This document shows positions 26,793 through 35,810 of a stretch of DNA of 64,000 bases, piece by piece. Position numbers and translations under genes: made by a program. The notes below the pieces were generated by a model. That model did not search any database. It was not told where the DNA came from and saw nothing but the letters and a program-made list of their open reading frames with translations. The DNA comes from Cellulomonas sp. Y8 (GTDB lineage Bacteria > Actinomycetota > Actinomycetes > Actinomycetales > Cellulomonadaceae): NCBI RefSeq assembly GCF_008033115.1, contig NZ_CP041203.1, forward strand, positions 3,162,001 through 3,226,000, given 5' to 3'. Numbering within the stretch: position 1 is the first letter of the stretch; each line of letters begins with the position of its first letter.

Positions 26793-27775
26793 GTACCGAG
26801 ATCACGGGCGCCGCGGCGGGGGTGGCGGCGAAGGCCACCCGCGGCGCGGGCCCCGGAAAGGCGTCGAAGCCCCGCAAGAGCGACCGCGCCCGGGCCGAGG
26901 CCCGGCTGGGCTGGTGGCTCGCCGGACCGGCGTTCGTGGTGATGCTGGCCGTCACCGCCTACCCGATCCTGCAGGCCGTCTACGACTCCCTGTTCCGGTA
27001 CCGGCTCACCGCGCCGGACGACCGGGCGTTCGTCGGGCTCGGCAACTACGGCGTGGTGCTGGGCGACCCGGTGTTCTGGCAGTCGCTCGGGGTGACGACG
27101 CTGATCATGGTGATCACCGTCGCGATCGAGCTCGTGCTCGGCTTCGCCCTGGCGCTCGTCATGCACCGGGCCGTGCTCAGGCTCCGCGGGCTGCTGCGCA
27201 CCGCGATCCTCGTGCCCTACGGCATCATCACGGTCGTCTCCGCGTTCGCGTGGTTCTACGCCTTCGACATCAGCTCGGGGTACGTGAACAGCTGGTTCGA
27301 CTGGGTCCCCGGGATCAGCGAGGACCTCAACTGGTTCGCCGGCACCGGCACCAGCCTGTTCGTCATCATCGCGTCCGAGGTCTGGAAGACCACACCGTTC
27401 ATCTCGCTGCTGCTGCTCGCCGGCCTGGCGCAGGTGCCGGGCGACCTCGAGGAGGCCGCGCAGGTCGACGGCGCCACCTGGTGGCAGCGGATGAAGCGCG
27501 TCGTCCTGCCGAACATGAAGGCCGCGATCATGGTCGCCGTCCTGTTCCGGGCGCTCGACGCGTTCCGCATCTTCGACAACGTCTTCATCATGACGAACGG
27601 CGCGAACGGCACCACGGTCCTGTCGCTGCTGGCCTACCGGACGTCCATCGGGCGGCTGGAGATCGGGCTCGGCTCCGCGATCTCGGTGCTGCTGTTCATC
27701 TGCGTGATCATCATCTGCTTCATCGCGATCAAGATCTTCAAGGTCGACCTCGCCGGTGCCCGAGGGGAGAAGTGA
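26789..27775 (+). CDS. Sugar ABC transporter permease (SugA/MalF type)
   Basis: A 328-aa inner-membrane permease. A 45-residue polar leader precedes six membrane segments; the coupling EAA loop reads LEEAAQVDGATWWQRMKRVVLPNM. LVPYGIITVVSAFAWFYAF and FRIFDNVFIMTNGANGTTVLS are typical of family members that pair with LpqY/UgpB-like binding proteins. It overlaps the SBP stop by four bases. Confidence 0.9.
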   Translation: MSTEITGAAAGVAAKATRGAGPGKASKPRKSDRARAEARLGWWLAGPAFVVMLAVTAYPILQAVYDSLFRYRLTAPDDRAFVGLGNYGVVLGDPVFWQSLGVTTLIMVITVAIELVLGFALALVMHRAVLRLRGLLRTAILVPYGIITVVSAFAWFYAFDISSGYVNSWFDWVPGISEDLNWFAGTGTSLFVIIASEVWKTTPFISLLLLAGLAQVPGDLEEAAQVDGATWWQRMKRVVLPNMKAAIMVAVLFRALDAFRIFDNVFIMTNGANGTTVLSLLAYRTSIGRLEIGLGSAISVLLFICVIIICFIAIKIFKVDLAGARGEK

Positions 27776-28623
27776 TGGGGACCCTGTCCGGCAAGCAGAA
27801 GGTGGCCTGGGCGGCCATCACCGTCGTCGTCCTCGTCTGGGCGCTGTTCCCGGTCGCGTCGATCATCGCGACCTCGTTCAAGCTGCCGAGCGACCTCAGC
27901 ACCGGCAACTTCCTGCCGACGACCTGGTCCTGGACCAACTACGAGCAGATCCTCGGGCCCGACGGCTCGGCGCAGGAGCTGTTCCTGTCGTCGCTGCGGA
28001 ACTCGATCGGCATCTCGCTGATCGCGACGGCGATCTCGTCGGTGCTGGCCACGCTCGCGGCGTACGCGATCGCCCGGCTCGACTTCCCGGGCCGCAAGCT
28101 GATCCTCACCACCGCGCTCGGGGTGTCGATCTTCCCGGTGATCTCGATCGTCACGCCGCTGTTCAACCTGTGGCGGAACATCGGCCTGTACGACACCTGG
28201 CCCGGCCTGATCATCCCGTACCTGTCGCTGACCCTGCCGATCTCGATCTGGACGCTCACCGCGTTCTTCCGGCAGATCCCGTGGGAGCTCGAGCAGGCGG
28301 CGCAGGTCGACGGCGCGACCACGTGGCAGGCGTTCCGCAAGGCGATCGTGCCGCTCGCGGCGCCGGGCGTGTTCACCACCGCGCTGATCGCGTTCTTCAT
28401 CGCGTGGAACGACTTCGTGTACGGCATCTCGCTGACCTCGACCGAGGCGGCCCGGCCCGTGCCCGCCGCGCTGGCGTTCTTCTCCGGGGCCTCGCAGTTC
28501 GAGGACCCCACCGGCGCGATCTCCGCCGCCGCCGTCGTCGTGACCATCCCCGTCGTCGTCCTGGTGCTGCTGTTCCAGCGCCAGATCGTGTCCGGGCTGA
28601 CCCAGGGCGCGGTCAAGGGCTGA
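27775..28623 (+). CDS. Sugar ABC transporter permease (SugB/MalG type)
   Basis: A 282-aa permease with six membrane segments. The EAA loop is LEQAAQVDGATTWQAFRKAIVPLAAPG, and FFIAWNDFVYGISLT before the last helices is typical of MalG-like subunits. It shares one base with the upstream stop (TGATG at 27773-27777) and has GAGGGGAG just before its start. Forms the membrane channel with the preceding gene. Confidence 0.92.
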   Translation: MGTLSGKQKVAWAAITVVVLVWALFPVASIIATSFKLPSDLSTGNFLPTTWSWTNYEQILGPDGSAQELFLSSLRNSIGISLIATAISSVLATLAAYAIARLDFPGRKLILTTALGVSIFPVISIVTPLFNLWRNIGLYDTWPGLIIPYLSLTLPISIWTLTAFFRQIPWELEQAAQVDGATTWQAFRKAIVPLAAPGVFTTALIAFFIAWNDFVYGISLTSTEAARPVPAALAFFSGASQFEDPTGAISAAAVVVTIPVVVLVLLFQRQIVSGLTQGAVKG

Positions 28624-28649
28624 GGCCCTCGCCGCGGAAGGAGTACCCC

Positions 28650-29948
28650 ATGGCATCCATCACCCTCACCGACATCGTCAAGAAGTACGGCGACGGCTAC
28701 CCGGCCGTGAACGGCGTGAGCCTCGACATCAAGGACGGCGAGTTCGTCATCCTGGTCGGCCCGTCCGGCTGCGGGAAGTCGACGCTGCTGCGCATGATCG
28801 TCGGCCTGGAGGACATCACGTCCGGCGAGCTGAAGATCGGCGACGAGGTCGTCAACGAGAAGGCCCCGCGCGACCGGCACCTCGCGATGGTGTTCCAGAA
28901 CTACGCGCTGTACCCGCACCTCACCGTGTACGAGAACATCGCGTTCCCGCTGCGGCTGCAGAAGGGCAAGTACACCGAGGAGCAGATCAAGGACAACGTC
29001 GAGTACGCGGCGGACACCCTGGAGCTGCGCGAGCACCTGGACCGCAAGCCGGCGAACCTGTCCGGCGGCCAGCGGCAGCGCGTCGCGATGGGGCGCGCGA
29101 TCGTCCGGGACGCGCGCGCGTTCCTGTTCGACGAGCCGCTGTCCAACCTGGACGCCAAGCTGCGCGGCCAGATGCGGACCGAGATCGCCCGCATGCAGCG
29201 CCGGCTCGGCACCACCACCGTGTACGTCACGCACGACCAGACCGAGGCCATGACCCTCGGCGACCGGGTCGCGGTGCTCCGCAAGGGCGAGCTGCAGCAG
29301 GTCGCGAGCCCGCGCGCCCTCTACGAGCAGCCGGTCAACCTGTTCGTGGCCGGGTTCATCGGCTCCCCGCCGATGAACTTCCTGCCCGGCGAGGTGCACG
29401 GCGACTCCCTCCGGCTGCCGTTCGGCGACGTGCCGATCCCGGAGACGGCCCGCGGCAAGCTCGACGGCCGGGAGCTGGTCATCGTCGGCCTGCGGCCGGA
29501 GCACGTCGAGGACGCCCGCGTCCTGGACGAGGACAAGCGTGCCAAGGGCGCCACGTTCTCGGCCGAGGTGGACGTCGTCGAGTGGCTGGGCGCAGAGCTG
29601 TACGCGTACATCCCGTTCGAGACGCACGCCGACGTCGCGCAGAAGCTCGAGGAGCTCGACCGCGACCTCGACGGCGAGGGGATGCGCACCCAGATGATCG
29701 TCGCGCTCGGCTCCGAGAGCCGGGTCCGCGACGGCAGCAGCGCCGACCTGTGGTTCGACCCGAGGCGGCTGCTGATCTTCGACCCGGAGTCGGGCGAGAA
29801 CCTCACCTACGACGAGGAGGCGGCCCGCCGCATCGACGGCGAGACCGAGGAGGACCGCCGCGCGGCCCTGGAGCGCGCGCACCGCGACGCCGAGAAGCAG
29901 TCGAACGGGGAGGGTGCGGCCGCGGGCCGCCACCGCCAGGCGAGCTGA
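28650..29948 (+). CDS. Sugar ABC transporter ATPase (MsmK/UgpC/SugC type)
   Basis: A 432-aa CUT1-family ATPase. Walker A GPSGCGKST spans residues 37-45; the Q-loop is MVFQNYALYPH, the signature LSGGQRQRVAMGRA, Walker B FLFDEPLSNLDA, and the switch His is in TVYVTHDQ. The C-terminal half is the TOBE/MalK-like domain (RPEHVEDARV, VVEWLGAELYAY), with about 40 extra polar residues at the end. Co-transcribed with the SBP and permeases; AAGGAG precedes the ATG. Some such ATPases serve several importers. Confidence 0.93.
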   Translation: MASITLTDIVKKYGDGYPAVNGVSLDIKDGEFVILVGPSGCGKSTLLRMIVGLEDITSGELKIGDEVVNEKAPRDRHLAMVFQNYALYPHLTVYENIAFPLRLQKGKYTEEQIKDNVEYAADTLELREHLDRKPANLSGGQRQRVAMGRAIVRDARAFLFDEPLSNLDAKLRGQMRTEIARMQRRLGTTTVYVTHDQTEAMTLGDRVAVLRKGELQQVASPRALYEQPVNLFVAGFIGSPPMNFLPGEVHGDSLRLPFGDVPIPETARGKLDGRELVIVGLRPEHVEDARVLDEDKRAKGATFSAEVDVVEWLGAELYAYIPFETHADVAQKLEELDRDLDGEGMRTQMIVALGSESRVRDGSSADLWFDPRRLLIFDPESGENLTYDEEAARRIDGETEEDRRAALERAHRDAEKQSNGEGAAAGRHRQAS

Positions 29949-29970
29949 CCCGCACCCCCGCGATCTGCCT

Positions 29971-30045
29971 CGCCGAGGTCGAGGGTTTCCGCCGAGGTCG
30001 AGGGTTTCCGTGCCCTCTCCGGGGCGGAACCCTCGACCTCGGCGG
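29971..30045. repeat. CGCCGAG palindrome, copy 6 (75 bp)
   Basis: Two exact tandem 19-base units, CGCCGAGGTCGAGGGTTTC (29971-29989 and 29990-30008), are followed after a 16-base loop by a single inverted copy (30025-30045) lacking one A. This shows the tandem-core arrangement most plainly, and here the distal outer arm is missing. It lies between the convergent sugar ABC operon and PfkB kinase gene. Confidence 0.8.
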
Positions 30046-30050
30046 TGGGG

Positions 30051-30989
30051 TCAGGACTCGCCGAGGTCCGCGGACGTCGGGGGGTTGGCGCCCGAGCGGG
30101 AGACCGTGATCGCGGCGACCTGGGCGCAGCGGACCAGGACGCGCTCGACGGTCGCCCGGTCGATCGCGTGCAGCGTCTCGCGCCGGTCGGCGCCCAGCAG
30201 GTCCGCGGACCACAGGCCGTCGATCAGCGCGCCCATGAACGAGTCGCCCGCGCCGACGGTGTCGGCGACCTCGACCCGGGGCGCCTCGACCAGCACCTCG
30301 TCGCCGCCCGCGGTGATCGCGAGCGCGCCCTCGCCGCCGAGCGTCACCACGACCAGCGCCGGGCCGCGGCCCAGCCAGTCCCGCGCGATCTCGGCCGGCG
30401 CGACCCCCGGGTGCAGCCAGGCCAGGTCCTCGTCGGACACCTTGACCACGTCGGCCAGCGCGACCAGCCGCTCGACGACCGGCAGCGTGTCCTCGGGGGA
30501 GCCCATGAGCGCGGGGCGCAGGTTCGGGTCGTACGTGATCGTGGACGTGTCCCGGCGGTCCGCGAGCAGGCGGGCGACGGCCTCGCCGCCCGGGGTGATC
30601 ACCGTGGCGATCGAGCCGGTGTGCACGACGACGGGGGCGTCCCCGCCCTCGTCCCAGCGCGTCGGGAGGTCCCAGGTCAGGTCGAACTCGTAGGTCGCGG
30701 CGCCCTCGGCGTCGAGGTGGGCGCGCGCGACGGGGGTGCGCTCGGGGCCGCGGTCGCCGGCGAGGACGTGCACGTCCGAGCCGGCCAGGTGCTCCCGGAC
30801 CAGGTCGCCGTGGGCGTCGTCGGCCAGCCAGGTCAGCAGGTCGACGCGCCGGCCCAGCCGGCCGAGGCCGATCGCGACGTTCGCGGGGCTGCCGCCGGGG
30901 TGCTCGGCGGGCTCGGCGCCCGGGCGGAGCACGACGTCGACGAGCGCCTCCCCGACGACGAGGGCGCGGGCGGCGGGCTGCTCGGTCAT
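30051..30989 (-). CDS. PfkB-family carbohydrate kinase (fructokinase-like)
   Basis: A 312-aa ribokinase-fold kinase: GEALVDVVLRPG, GGSPANVAIGLGRLG (sugar-binding Gly pair), TYDPNLRPAL, VVTLGGEGALA and the catalytic DTVGAGDSFMG (anion hole and base). Fructokinase is the closest reading because of the bacterial NLRP block, but substrate is not certain. It faces the sugar ABC operon end to end and may phosphorylate a product of its cargo. GGAG precedes the ATG. Confidence 0.88.
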   Translation of the reverse strand: MTEQPAARALVVGEALVDVVLRPGAEPAEHPGGSPANVAIGLGRLGRRVDLLTWLADDAHGDLVREHLAGSDVHVLAGDRGPERTPVARAHLDAEGAATYEFDLTWDLPTRWDEGGDAPVVVHTGSIATVITPGGEAVARLLADRRDTSTITYDPNLRPALMGSPEDTLPVVERLVALADVVKVSDEDLAWLHPGVAPAEIARDWLGRGPALVVVTLGGEGALAITAGGDEVLVEAPRVEVADTVGAGDSFMGALIDGLWSADLLGADRRETLHAIDRATVERVLVRCAQVAAITVSRSGANPPTSADLGES

Positions 30990-31082
30990 GGGGCTCCTTC
31001 GCGTCCGGCGGCGGTGCCGGGTCGGGGGTGGGGTCGTGCGGGGTGGAGCGGGGTTGCGCGGGGCGCGGGTGCGCCCGGTCCG

Positions 31083-31334
31083 TCAGGAGCCGGCGTCCTC
31101 GCCGTCGGCCGCGCGGGCGGCGTCCAGCCGGGCGCGCGCGCCGTCCAGCCACTGCTGGCAGCGGGCGGCCAGCGCCTCGCCGCGCTCCCAGAGCGCGAGC
31201 GACTCTTCGAGCGTCGCGCCGCCGGCCTCCAGCCGGGAGACGACGGCGACGAGCTCGTCGCGCGCCTGCTCGTAGGACAGGTCGGCGACGCCGGGGGCGC
31301 CGGGGGAGTCGGAGGCGGGGGAGGTGTCGCTCAC
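31083..31334 (-). CDS. xseB: Exodeoxyribonuclease VII small subunit
   Basis: An 83-aa helical subunit of exonuclease VII. The core [50 protein letters not shown] region (residues ~20-65) matches the family. I start at the GTG at 31334 because TTAGAT on the minus strand ends 7 bases before it; the ATG at 31343 would add three residues. xseA lies 1.8 kb upstream on the same strand, separated by a regulator and an SDR gene, so the two are not one operon here. Confidence 0.85.
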   Translation of the reverse strand: MSDTSPASDSPGAPGVADLSYEQARDELVAVVSRLEAGGATLEESLALWERGEALAARCQQWLDGARARLDAARAADGEDAGS

Positions 31335-31385
31335 GGGCACCATCTAACCAACGACCGCCGACCCCCGCGCCCACCCGGGGGTCGC

Positions 31386-32237
31386 TCAGCCCTCCCGCGC
31401 CGCGAACTCCTGGGTCCCGAGCACGGCCAGCAGCCGCAGCCGCCCCTCGGCCTCGCTGCGCGGCGCCGCCGTGAGCACCAGCAGCGTCTGCGACCCGTCC
31501 TCGGTGAACAGCGCCTGGCAGTCGACGTCGATCGGCCCGACCCGCGGGTGCACCAGCGTCTTGTGGTCCTCGAACCGGCGGGACACCTCGTGCGCCTCCC
31601 AGATCGCGACGAACTCCGGGCTCCGGGCGGACAGCGCGCGCACCAGCTCGGCCGCCCGGGAGCGCGGCCCCTCCGCGCCGAGCGTCGCGCGCAGCGAGGC
31701 GACCTGCGCCCGGCTCTGCCGGTCCCGGTCCTCGGCGGGGTACATGAGGCGCTCCGTCTCGGGGTGCGCGAACCAGCGGTAGATCGCGCTGCGCTCCCAC
31801 CCGGTCAGCTGCTCGACGGGGCCGAACAGCGCGCGCGCGAGGTCGTTCTGCACCAGGGTCCGGGCGAGCCCGTCCAGGATGAGCGCCGGGCTGTCGGTGA
31901 TCCGGTCGAGCACCCGCAGCAGCCCGGGGGCGACGTAGTCCTCGCGCGCCGCCCGGTCGGGGGCGCTGTGCCCGGCGACGCGGTACAGGTAGTCGCGCTC
32001 GTCGGGCGTCAGGCGCAGGGCGCGGGCGAGCGAGCCGAGCATCTGGGTGCTCGGCTGCGGGCCGCGGCGCTGCTCGAGCCGGGTGTAGTAGTCCGTCGAC
32101 ATGACCGCGAGCTGCGCGACCTCCTCGCGACGCAGGCCCGGCGCCCGGCGGCGCGCCCCCGGCGGCAGCCCGACGTCGTCCGGGCGCAGCGCCTCCCGGT
32201 GCCGGAGCAGGAAGTCGGCCAGCGCGTCGCGATCCAC
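31386..32237 (-). CDS. XRE-family regulator with MmyB-like ligand domain
   Basis: A 283-aa protein. The N-terminal helix-turn-helix reads LRREEVAQLAVMSTDYYTRLEQ, and from residue ~95 the MmyB-like domain follows (LDGLARTLVQNDLARALFG, IYRWFAHPETERLMYP, VGPIDVDCQALFTEDG). Such MmyB/MLTR regulators commonly sit divergent from a short-chain dehydrogenase they control, as here (SDR start at 32338). The GTG at 32237 gives the standard family N-terminus; GATACT on the minus strand lies 6 bases upstream. Confidence 0.88.
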   Translation of the reverse strand: MDRDALADFLLRHREALRPDDVGLPPGARRRAPGLRREEVAQLAVMSTDYYTRLEQRRGPQPSTQMLGSLARALRLTPDERDYLYRVAGHSAPDRAAREDYVAPGLLRVLDRITDSPALILDGLARTLVQNDLARALFGPVEQLTGWERSAIYRWFAHPETERLMYPAEDRDRQSRAQVASLRATLGAEGPRSRAAELVRALSARSPEFVAIWEAHEVSRRFEDHKTLVHPRVGPIDVDCQALFTEDGSQTLLVLTAAPRSEAEGRLRLLAVLGTQEFAAREG

Positions 32238-32337
32238 CCGAGCAGTATCGGCGGGACGTCGATGCGCAACCAGGGATCGGCGGTCCCCCGACAACCGCTC
32301 TCTGGCGGGGCCGCGCGGGCCGCCGAAGACTCGGAGC

Positions 32338-33102
32338 ATGCGAATCACTGGGAACACCGTCTTCATCCCCGGCGCGACGAGCGGCATCGGCCTGGCCCTC
32401 GCCGTCGCCCTGCACGAGCGGGGCAACGAGGTGATCGTCGGCGGGCGGCGCACCGAGCTGCTCGACCGCGTCACCGCGGAGCACCCGGGCATCCACGCCT
32501 ACCGGATCGACACCGCCGACGCCGAGGACGTGGCCGAGGTCGCGAAGCGCGTCATCGCGGAGCACCCCGAGGTCGACGTGCTGGTCCCGATGGCCGGCAT
32601 CATGCGCGCCGAGGACTGGACGGACCCGGCCGGCTTCCTCGCCACCGCCGAGCAGACCGTCGCGACCAACGTGCTCGGGCCGATCCGGCTGATCGCCGCG
32701 TTCGTCGAGCACCTGCAGACCCGCCCGGACGCCACGATCCTCACCGTGTCCTCGGGGCTGGCGTTCGCCCCCCTGCAGGTCACGCCGACGTACAACGCCA
32801 GCAAGGCGTTCGTCCACATGCTCAGCGAGTCGATCCGGCTGCAGCTGGCCGGCACGAGCGTCCGCGTCGTCGAGCTCGAGCCGCCCTCGGTGCAGACCGA
32901 CCTCATGCCGGGGCACCGGGAGAACGCGGACGCGATGCCGCTCGACGACTTCGTCGCCGAGGTGATGGCCCTGCTCGAGGCGCAGCCCGACGCCACGGAG
33001 ATCCAGGTCGAGCGCGTGAAGTTCCTCCGGTACGGCGAGGCCCGGGGGGACTACCCGCAGGTGGTCGCGGCGCTCAACGCGCGGGACCCGCACGGGAAGT
33101 GA
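32338..33102 (+). CDS. Short-chain dehydrogenase (DltE-like)
   Basis: A 254-aa Rossmann-fold oxidoreductase: FIPGATSGIGLALA (nucleotide loop), GGRR, DVLVPMAGIMR in place of NNAG, TVSSGLAFAPL, and the catalytic YNASKAF. The altered NNAG position and the ELEPPSVQTDLMPGH segment are typical of the DltE-like group. It diverges from the MmyB-type regulator across a 100-base gap and is probably its target. GGAG lies just before the ATG. Confidence 0.87.
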   Translation: MRITGNTVFIPGATSGIGLALAVALHERGNEVIVGGRRTELLDRVTAEHPGIHAYRIDTADAEDVAEVAKRVIAEHPEVDVLVPMAGIMRAEDWTDPAGFLATAEQTVATNVLGPIRLIAAFVEHLQTRPDATILTVSSGLAFAPLQVTPTYNASKAFVHMLSESIRLQLAGTSVRVVELEPPSVQTDLMPGHRENADAMPLDDFVAEVMALLEAQPDATEIQVERVKFLRYGEARGDYPQVVAALNARDPHGK

Positions 33103-33117
33103 CGCGACGCCCGGCCG

Positions 33118-34458
33118 TCAGGCGTCCGCGTCGTCCCCGGCGGCCGGCTGCTTCCGGCCGGGCGCGACGGCCAGCACCGTCGCCATGAGCTCCCCGCGGG
33201 ACACCCGGATCCGCAGCGAGTCCTTCGCGGCGACCTCGGTCGCCTCCCGCACCACGCGCCCGTCGGACGTCTGCACCACGGCGTACCCGCGGTCGAGCGT
33301 CGCCGCGGGGGACAGCGCGCGGACCTGCGCGGCGAGCGCCCGGGTCGACGTCACCGCGCCGGCGAGCGCGTGGTCGAGGCTCCGCCGTGCGTGGTCCCGG
33401 GCGCGCAGCACCTCGGCCTCCCGGGTCTCGACCATCGTGTGCGGCCGGGCGAGCACCGGGCGGCTGCGGACCTGCTCCAGGCCGGCGGCCTCGCGGGCGA
33501 CCCGGTGCTCGACGGCCGACCGGATCCGGGCGCGGGCCTGCGTGACGCGGGCCCGCTCCTCGCCGACGTCCGGCACGATCCGCTTCGCGGCGTCGGTCGG
33601 GGTGGACGCGCGGTAGTCGGCGACGAGGTCCAGCAGCGGGGTGTCGGTCTCGTGGCCGATCGCGGACACCAGCGGGGTCCGGCAGGCGGCGGCGGCGCGC
33701 ACCATCGCCTCGTTGCTGAACGGCAGCAGGTCCTCGACCGACCCGCCGCCGCGCGCGACGACGATCACCTCGACCCGGGGGTCCGCGTCCAGCTCGGCGA
33801 TCGCCCGGCTGACCTGCGGCACCGCGCCGACGCCCTGCACCGCGACCTCGCGGATGACGAACTCGACCTGCGGCCAGCGCGCGCGGGCGTTCACCACCAC
33901 GTCGTGCTCCGCCTTCGACTCCCGCCCGCACACCAGGCCGACGACCCGGGGCAGGAAGGGCAGCGGCACCCGGCGCTCGGGGTCGAACAGGCCCTCCGCG
34001 GCCAGCACCCGCTTGAGGTGCTCGATCCGGGCGAGCAGCTCGCCGACGCCGACCGCGCGCACCTCGTCCGCGTTGAGCTGCAGCGTGCCGCGCTTGGTCC
34101 AGAACGTCGGGCGCGCGTGCACCACGACGTGCGCGCCCTCGGCGAGCGGGGTCGCGGCGCCGGACAGCACGCCCGCGGGCATCGACACGGGCAGCGACAT
34201 GTCGGTGTCCGTGTCGCGAAGCGTGAGGAACGCGATGTTCGCGCCGGGACGCCGGTTGAGCTGGACGACCTGGCCCTCGACCCACAGCGGCGACATCTTC
34301 GCGACGTAGTCGGCGATCTTCACCGAGAGCAGCCGCACCGGCCAGGGGCGCTCGGCGGTCGTCTCGTTCGCGCGGGCGGGCAGCTCGGCGGGCGCGCCGG
34401 GTGCCGGGGCACCGGCGGCGTCCGCGCGGGGCGTCGGGGGGGAGGACTGCTGCTGCAC
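33118..34458 (-). CDS. xseA: Exodeoxyribonuclease VII large subunit
   Basis: Catalytic subunit of exonuclease VII, a single-strand DNA exonuclease. The 446-aa protein has an OB-fold (residues ~40-140: [17 protein letters not shown]), the catalytic domain with [33 protein letters not shown] and [17 protein letters not shown], then the helical region ending at [14 protein letters not shown]. The extra 38-residue Ala/Pro N-terminus is unusual but common in actinobacteria. Its upstream gap to ispH holds two palindromes in tandem. Confidence 0.93.
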   Translation of the reverse strand: MQQQSSPPTPRADAAGAPAPGAPAELPARANETTAERPWPVRLLSVKIADYVAKMSPLWVEGQVVQLNRRPGANIAFLTLRDTDTDMSLPVSMPAGVLSGAATPLAEGAHVVVHARPTFWTKRGTLQLNADEVRAVGVGELLARIEHLKRVLAAEGLFDPERRVPLPFLPRVVGLVCGRESKAEHDVVVNARARWPQVEFVIREVAVQGVGAVPQVSRAIAELDADPRVEVIVVARGGGSVEDLLPFSNEAMVRAAAACRTPLVSAIGHETDTPLLDLVADYRASTPTDAAKRIVPDVGEERARVTQARARIRSAVEHRVAREAAGLEQVRSRPVLARPHTMVETREAEVLRARDHARRSLDHALAGAVTSTRALAAQVRALSPAATLDRGYAVVQTSDGRVVREATEVAAKDSLRIRVSRGELMATVLAVAPGRKQPAAGDDADA

Positions 34459-34510
34459 GGGCCCACCCTGCCACGCGCTCCCGACAGCAGCCGCCCGCCG
34501 GGCGCCGATG

Positions 34511-34584
34511 CGCCGAGATCGGTGCTTCGCGCCGAGATCGGTGCGCCGGACGACCGATCTCGGCGCGAAGCACCGATGTCGGCG
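34511..34584. repeat. CGCCGAG palindrome, copy 7 (74 bp)
   Basis: Arms 34511-34542 and 34553-34584 match at 31 of 32 positions around a 10-base loop. Each arm is two tandem cores, CGCCGAGATCGGTGCTTCG then CGCCGAGATCGGT. The single mismatch (G/C) is in the outer copy. It lies in the gap between the divergent xseA and ispH genes, 37 bases before the next element. Confidence 0.85.
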
Positions 34585-34621
34585 TCTGCGGTATGCCCGC
34601 CCGACGTCCCCCCGGCTCGTG

Positions 34622-34695
34622 CGCCGCGTTCGGTGGGTCCCGCCGAGTTCGGTGCGTGCAGTCACCGAACTCGGCTGGACCCACCGAACCGGGCG
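34622..34695. repeat. CGCCGAG palindrome, copy 8 (74 bp)
   Basis: Arms 34622-34654 and 34663-34695 match at 30 of 33 positions around an 8-base loop. Each arm holds two tandem cores, CGCCGCGTTCGGTGGGTCC and CGCCGAGTTCGGTG. The layout is identical to the neighbouring copy 7 but the core differs, so this is not a simple duplication. It ends 39 bases before the ispH -10. Confidence 0.85.
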
Positions 34696-34734
34696 TCCGG
34701 CGCACCGCTTCCGCGCCACGTCGGCCGGGCGACC

Positions 34735-34740
34735 TACGAT
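34735..34740 (+). promoter_or_regulatory. Leaderless -10 for ispH
   Basis: TACGAT followed by six bases and GTG at 34747, with no Shine-Dalgarno sequence between. Confidence 0.5.
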
Positions 34741-34746
34741 GGGCGC

Positions 34747-35787
34747 GTGACCCTCGGCACCGAGCCCGGCCCCGCGACCGCGGGCCGTCGCGTGCTGCTG
34801 GCCGCCCCGCGCGGGTACTGCGCCGGCGTGGACCGCGCGGTCGTGGCCGTCGAGCAGGCTCTCGAGCACTACGGCGCCCCGGTGTACGTCCGCAAGGAGA
34901 TCGTGCACAACCGGCACGTCGTGGACACGCTCGCGGCCCGCGGCGCGGTGTTCGTCGACGAGACCGAGGAGGTGCCCGAGGGTGCCCGCGTGGTGTTCTC
35001 CGCGCACGGCGTGTCCCCGGCGGTGCGGGCGGCGGCGGAGGCCCGGTCGCTGCGGACGATCGACGCGACCTGCCCCCTGGTCACCAAGGTGCACAGGGAG
35101 GCGGTGCGGTTCGCCGCGGCGGACCTCGACATCCTGCTGATCGGACACACCGGGCACGAGGAGGTCGAGGGCACCCAGGGCGAGGCGCCCGCGCACGTCC
35201 AGGTGGTCGACTCGCCGGACGCCGTGGCCGACGTGGTGGTCCGCGACGAGAGCCGGGTGGTGTGGATCTCGCAGACCACGCTGTCGGTGGACGAGACGAT
35301 GGAGACCGTCCGGCGGCTGCGTGAGCGGTTCCCGCTGCTGCAGGACCCGCCGAGCGACGACATCTGCTACGCCACCCAGAACCGGCAGGTCGCGGTCAAG
35401 AAGCTCGCGCCGGAGTGCGACGTGGTGATCACCGTCGGCTCGGCGAACTCGTCGAACTCGGTGCGGCTGGTCGAGGTCGCGCTCGAGTACGGCGCCCGCG
35501 CGTCGTACCGGGTGGACACCGCGGACCAGGTGGACCCCGCGTGGCTCGAGGGCGCCCGCACCGTCGGCGTGACCTCCGGGGCCTCGGTGCCGGAGATCCT
35601 GGTCCGCGACGTGCTGGACCTGCTCGCGGCGCACGGGTTCGGCGACGTCGAGGAGGTGCGGACCGCGACCGAGGACCTCATGTTCTCGCTGCCGCGCGAG
35701 CTGCGCGCGGACCTGCGCGCGGCCGGCGGGGACGACCCGCGCCCGCGCCGGGGCGACCGGCCCGACCTGGCGGTCCGCCCCGTCTGA
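34747..35787 (+). CDS. ispH: 4-hydroxy-3-methylbut-2-enyl diphosphate reductase
   Basis: Last enzyme of the MEP isoprenoid pathway, a [4Fe-4S] reductase giving IPP and DMAPP. The 346-aa protein has all three cluster cysteines: Cys25 (RGYCAGV), Cys109 (DATCPLV) and Cys207 (DICYATQ), plus HGVS, GHTGHEE, SQTTLS and GSANSSNS. The last 30 residues are an Arg/Asp-rich tail. It pairs functionally with the Z-prenyl synthase at 16.5 kb, which uses its products. Confidence 0.95.
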   Translation: MTLGTEPGPATAGRRVLLAAPRGYCAGVDRAVVAVEQALEHYGAPVYVRKEIVHNRHVVDTLAARGAVFVDETEEVPEGARVVFSAHGVSPAVRAAAEARSLRTIDATCPLVTKVHREAVRFAAADLDILLIGHTGHEEVEGTQGEAPAHVQVVDSPDAVADVVVRDESRVVWISQTTLSVDETMETVRRLRERFPLLQDPPSDDICYATQNRQVAVKKLAPECDVVITVGSANSSNSVRLVEVALEYGARASYRVDTADQVDPAWLEGARTVGVTSGASVPEILVRDVLDLLAAHGFGDVEEVRTATEDLMFSLPRELRADLRAAGGDDPRPRRGDRPDLAVRPV

Positions 35788-35810
35788 CCCGGGTCCGCCC
35801 GGTCCGGCCC

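Noticed and set aside
25494..29948. Calling the sugar ABC operon lpqY-sugABC with trehalose as substrate
   Set aside because: Binding-protein resemblance is real but specificity cannot be read from sequence, and no trehalose gene is nearby, so no gene symbols were given.
29803..33093. A long minus-strand open frame of over 1000 codons covering pfkB, xseB and the SDR region
   Set aside because: It is antisense or out of frame to well-recognised genes and shows no domain.
34511..34695. Tandem palindromes considered as a CRISPR array
   Set aside because: Only two units, each itself a full palindrome with a different core, no constant repeat and no cas genes.
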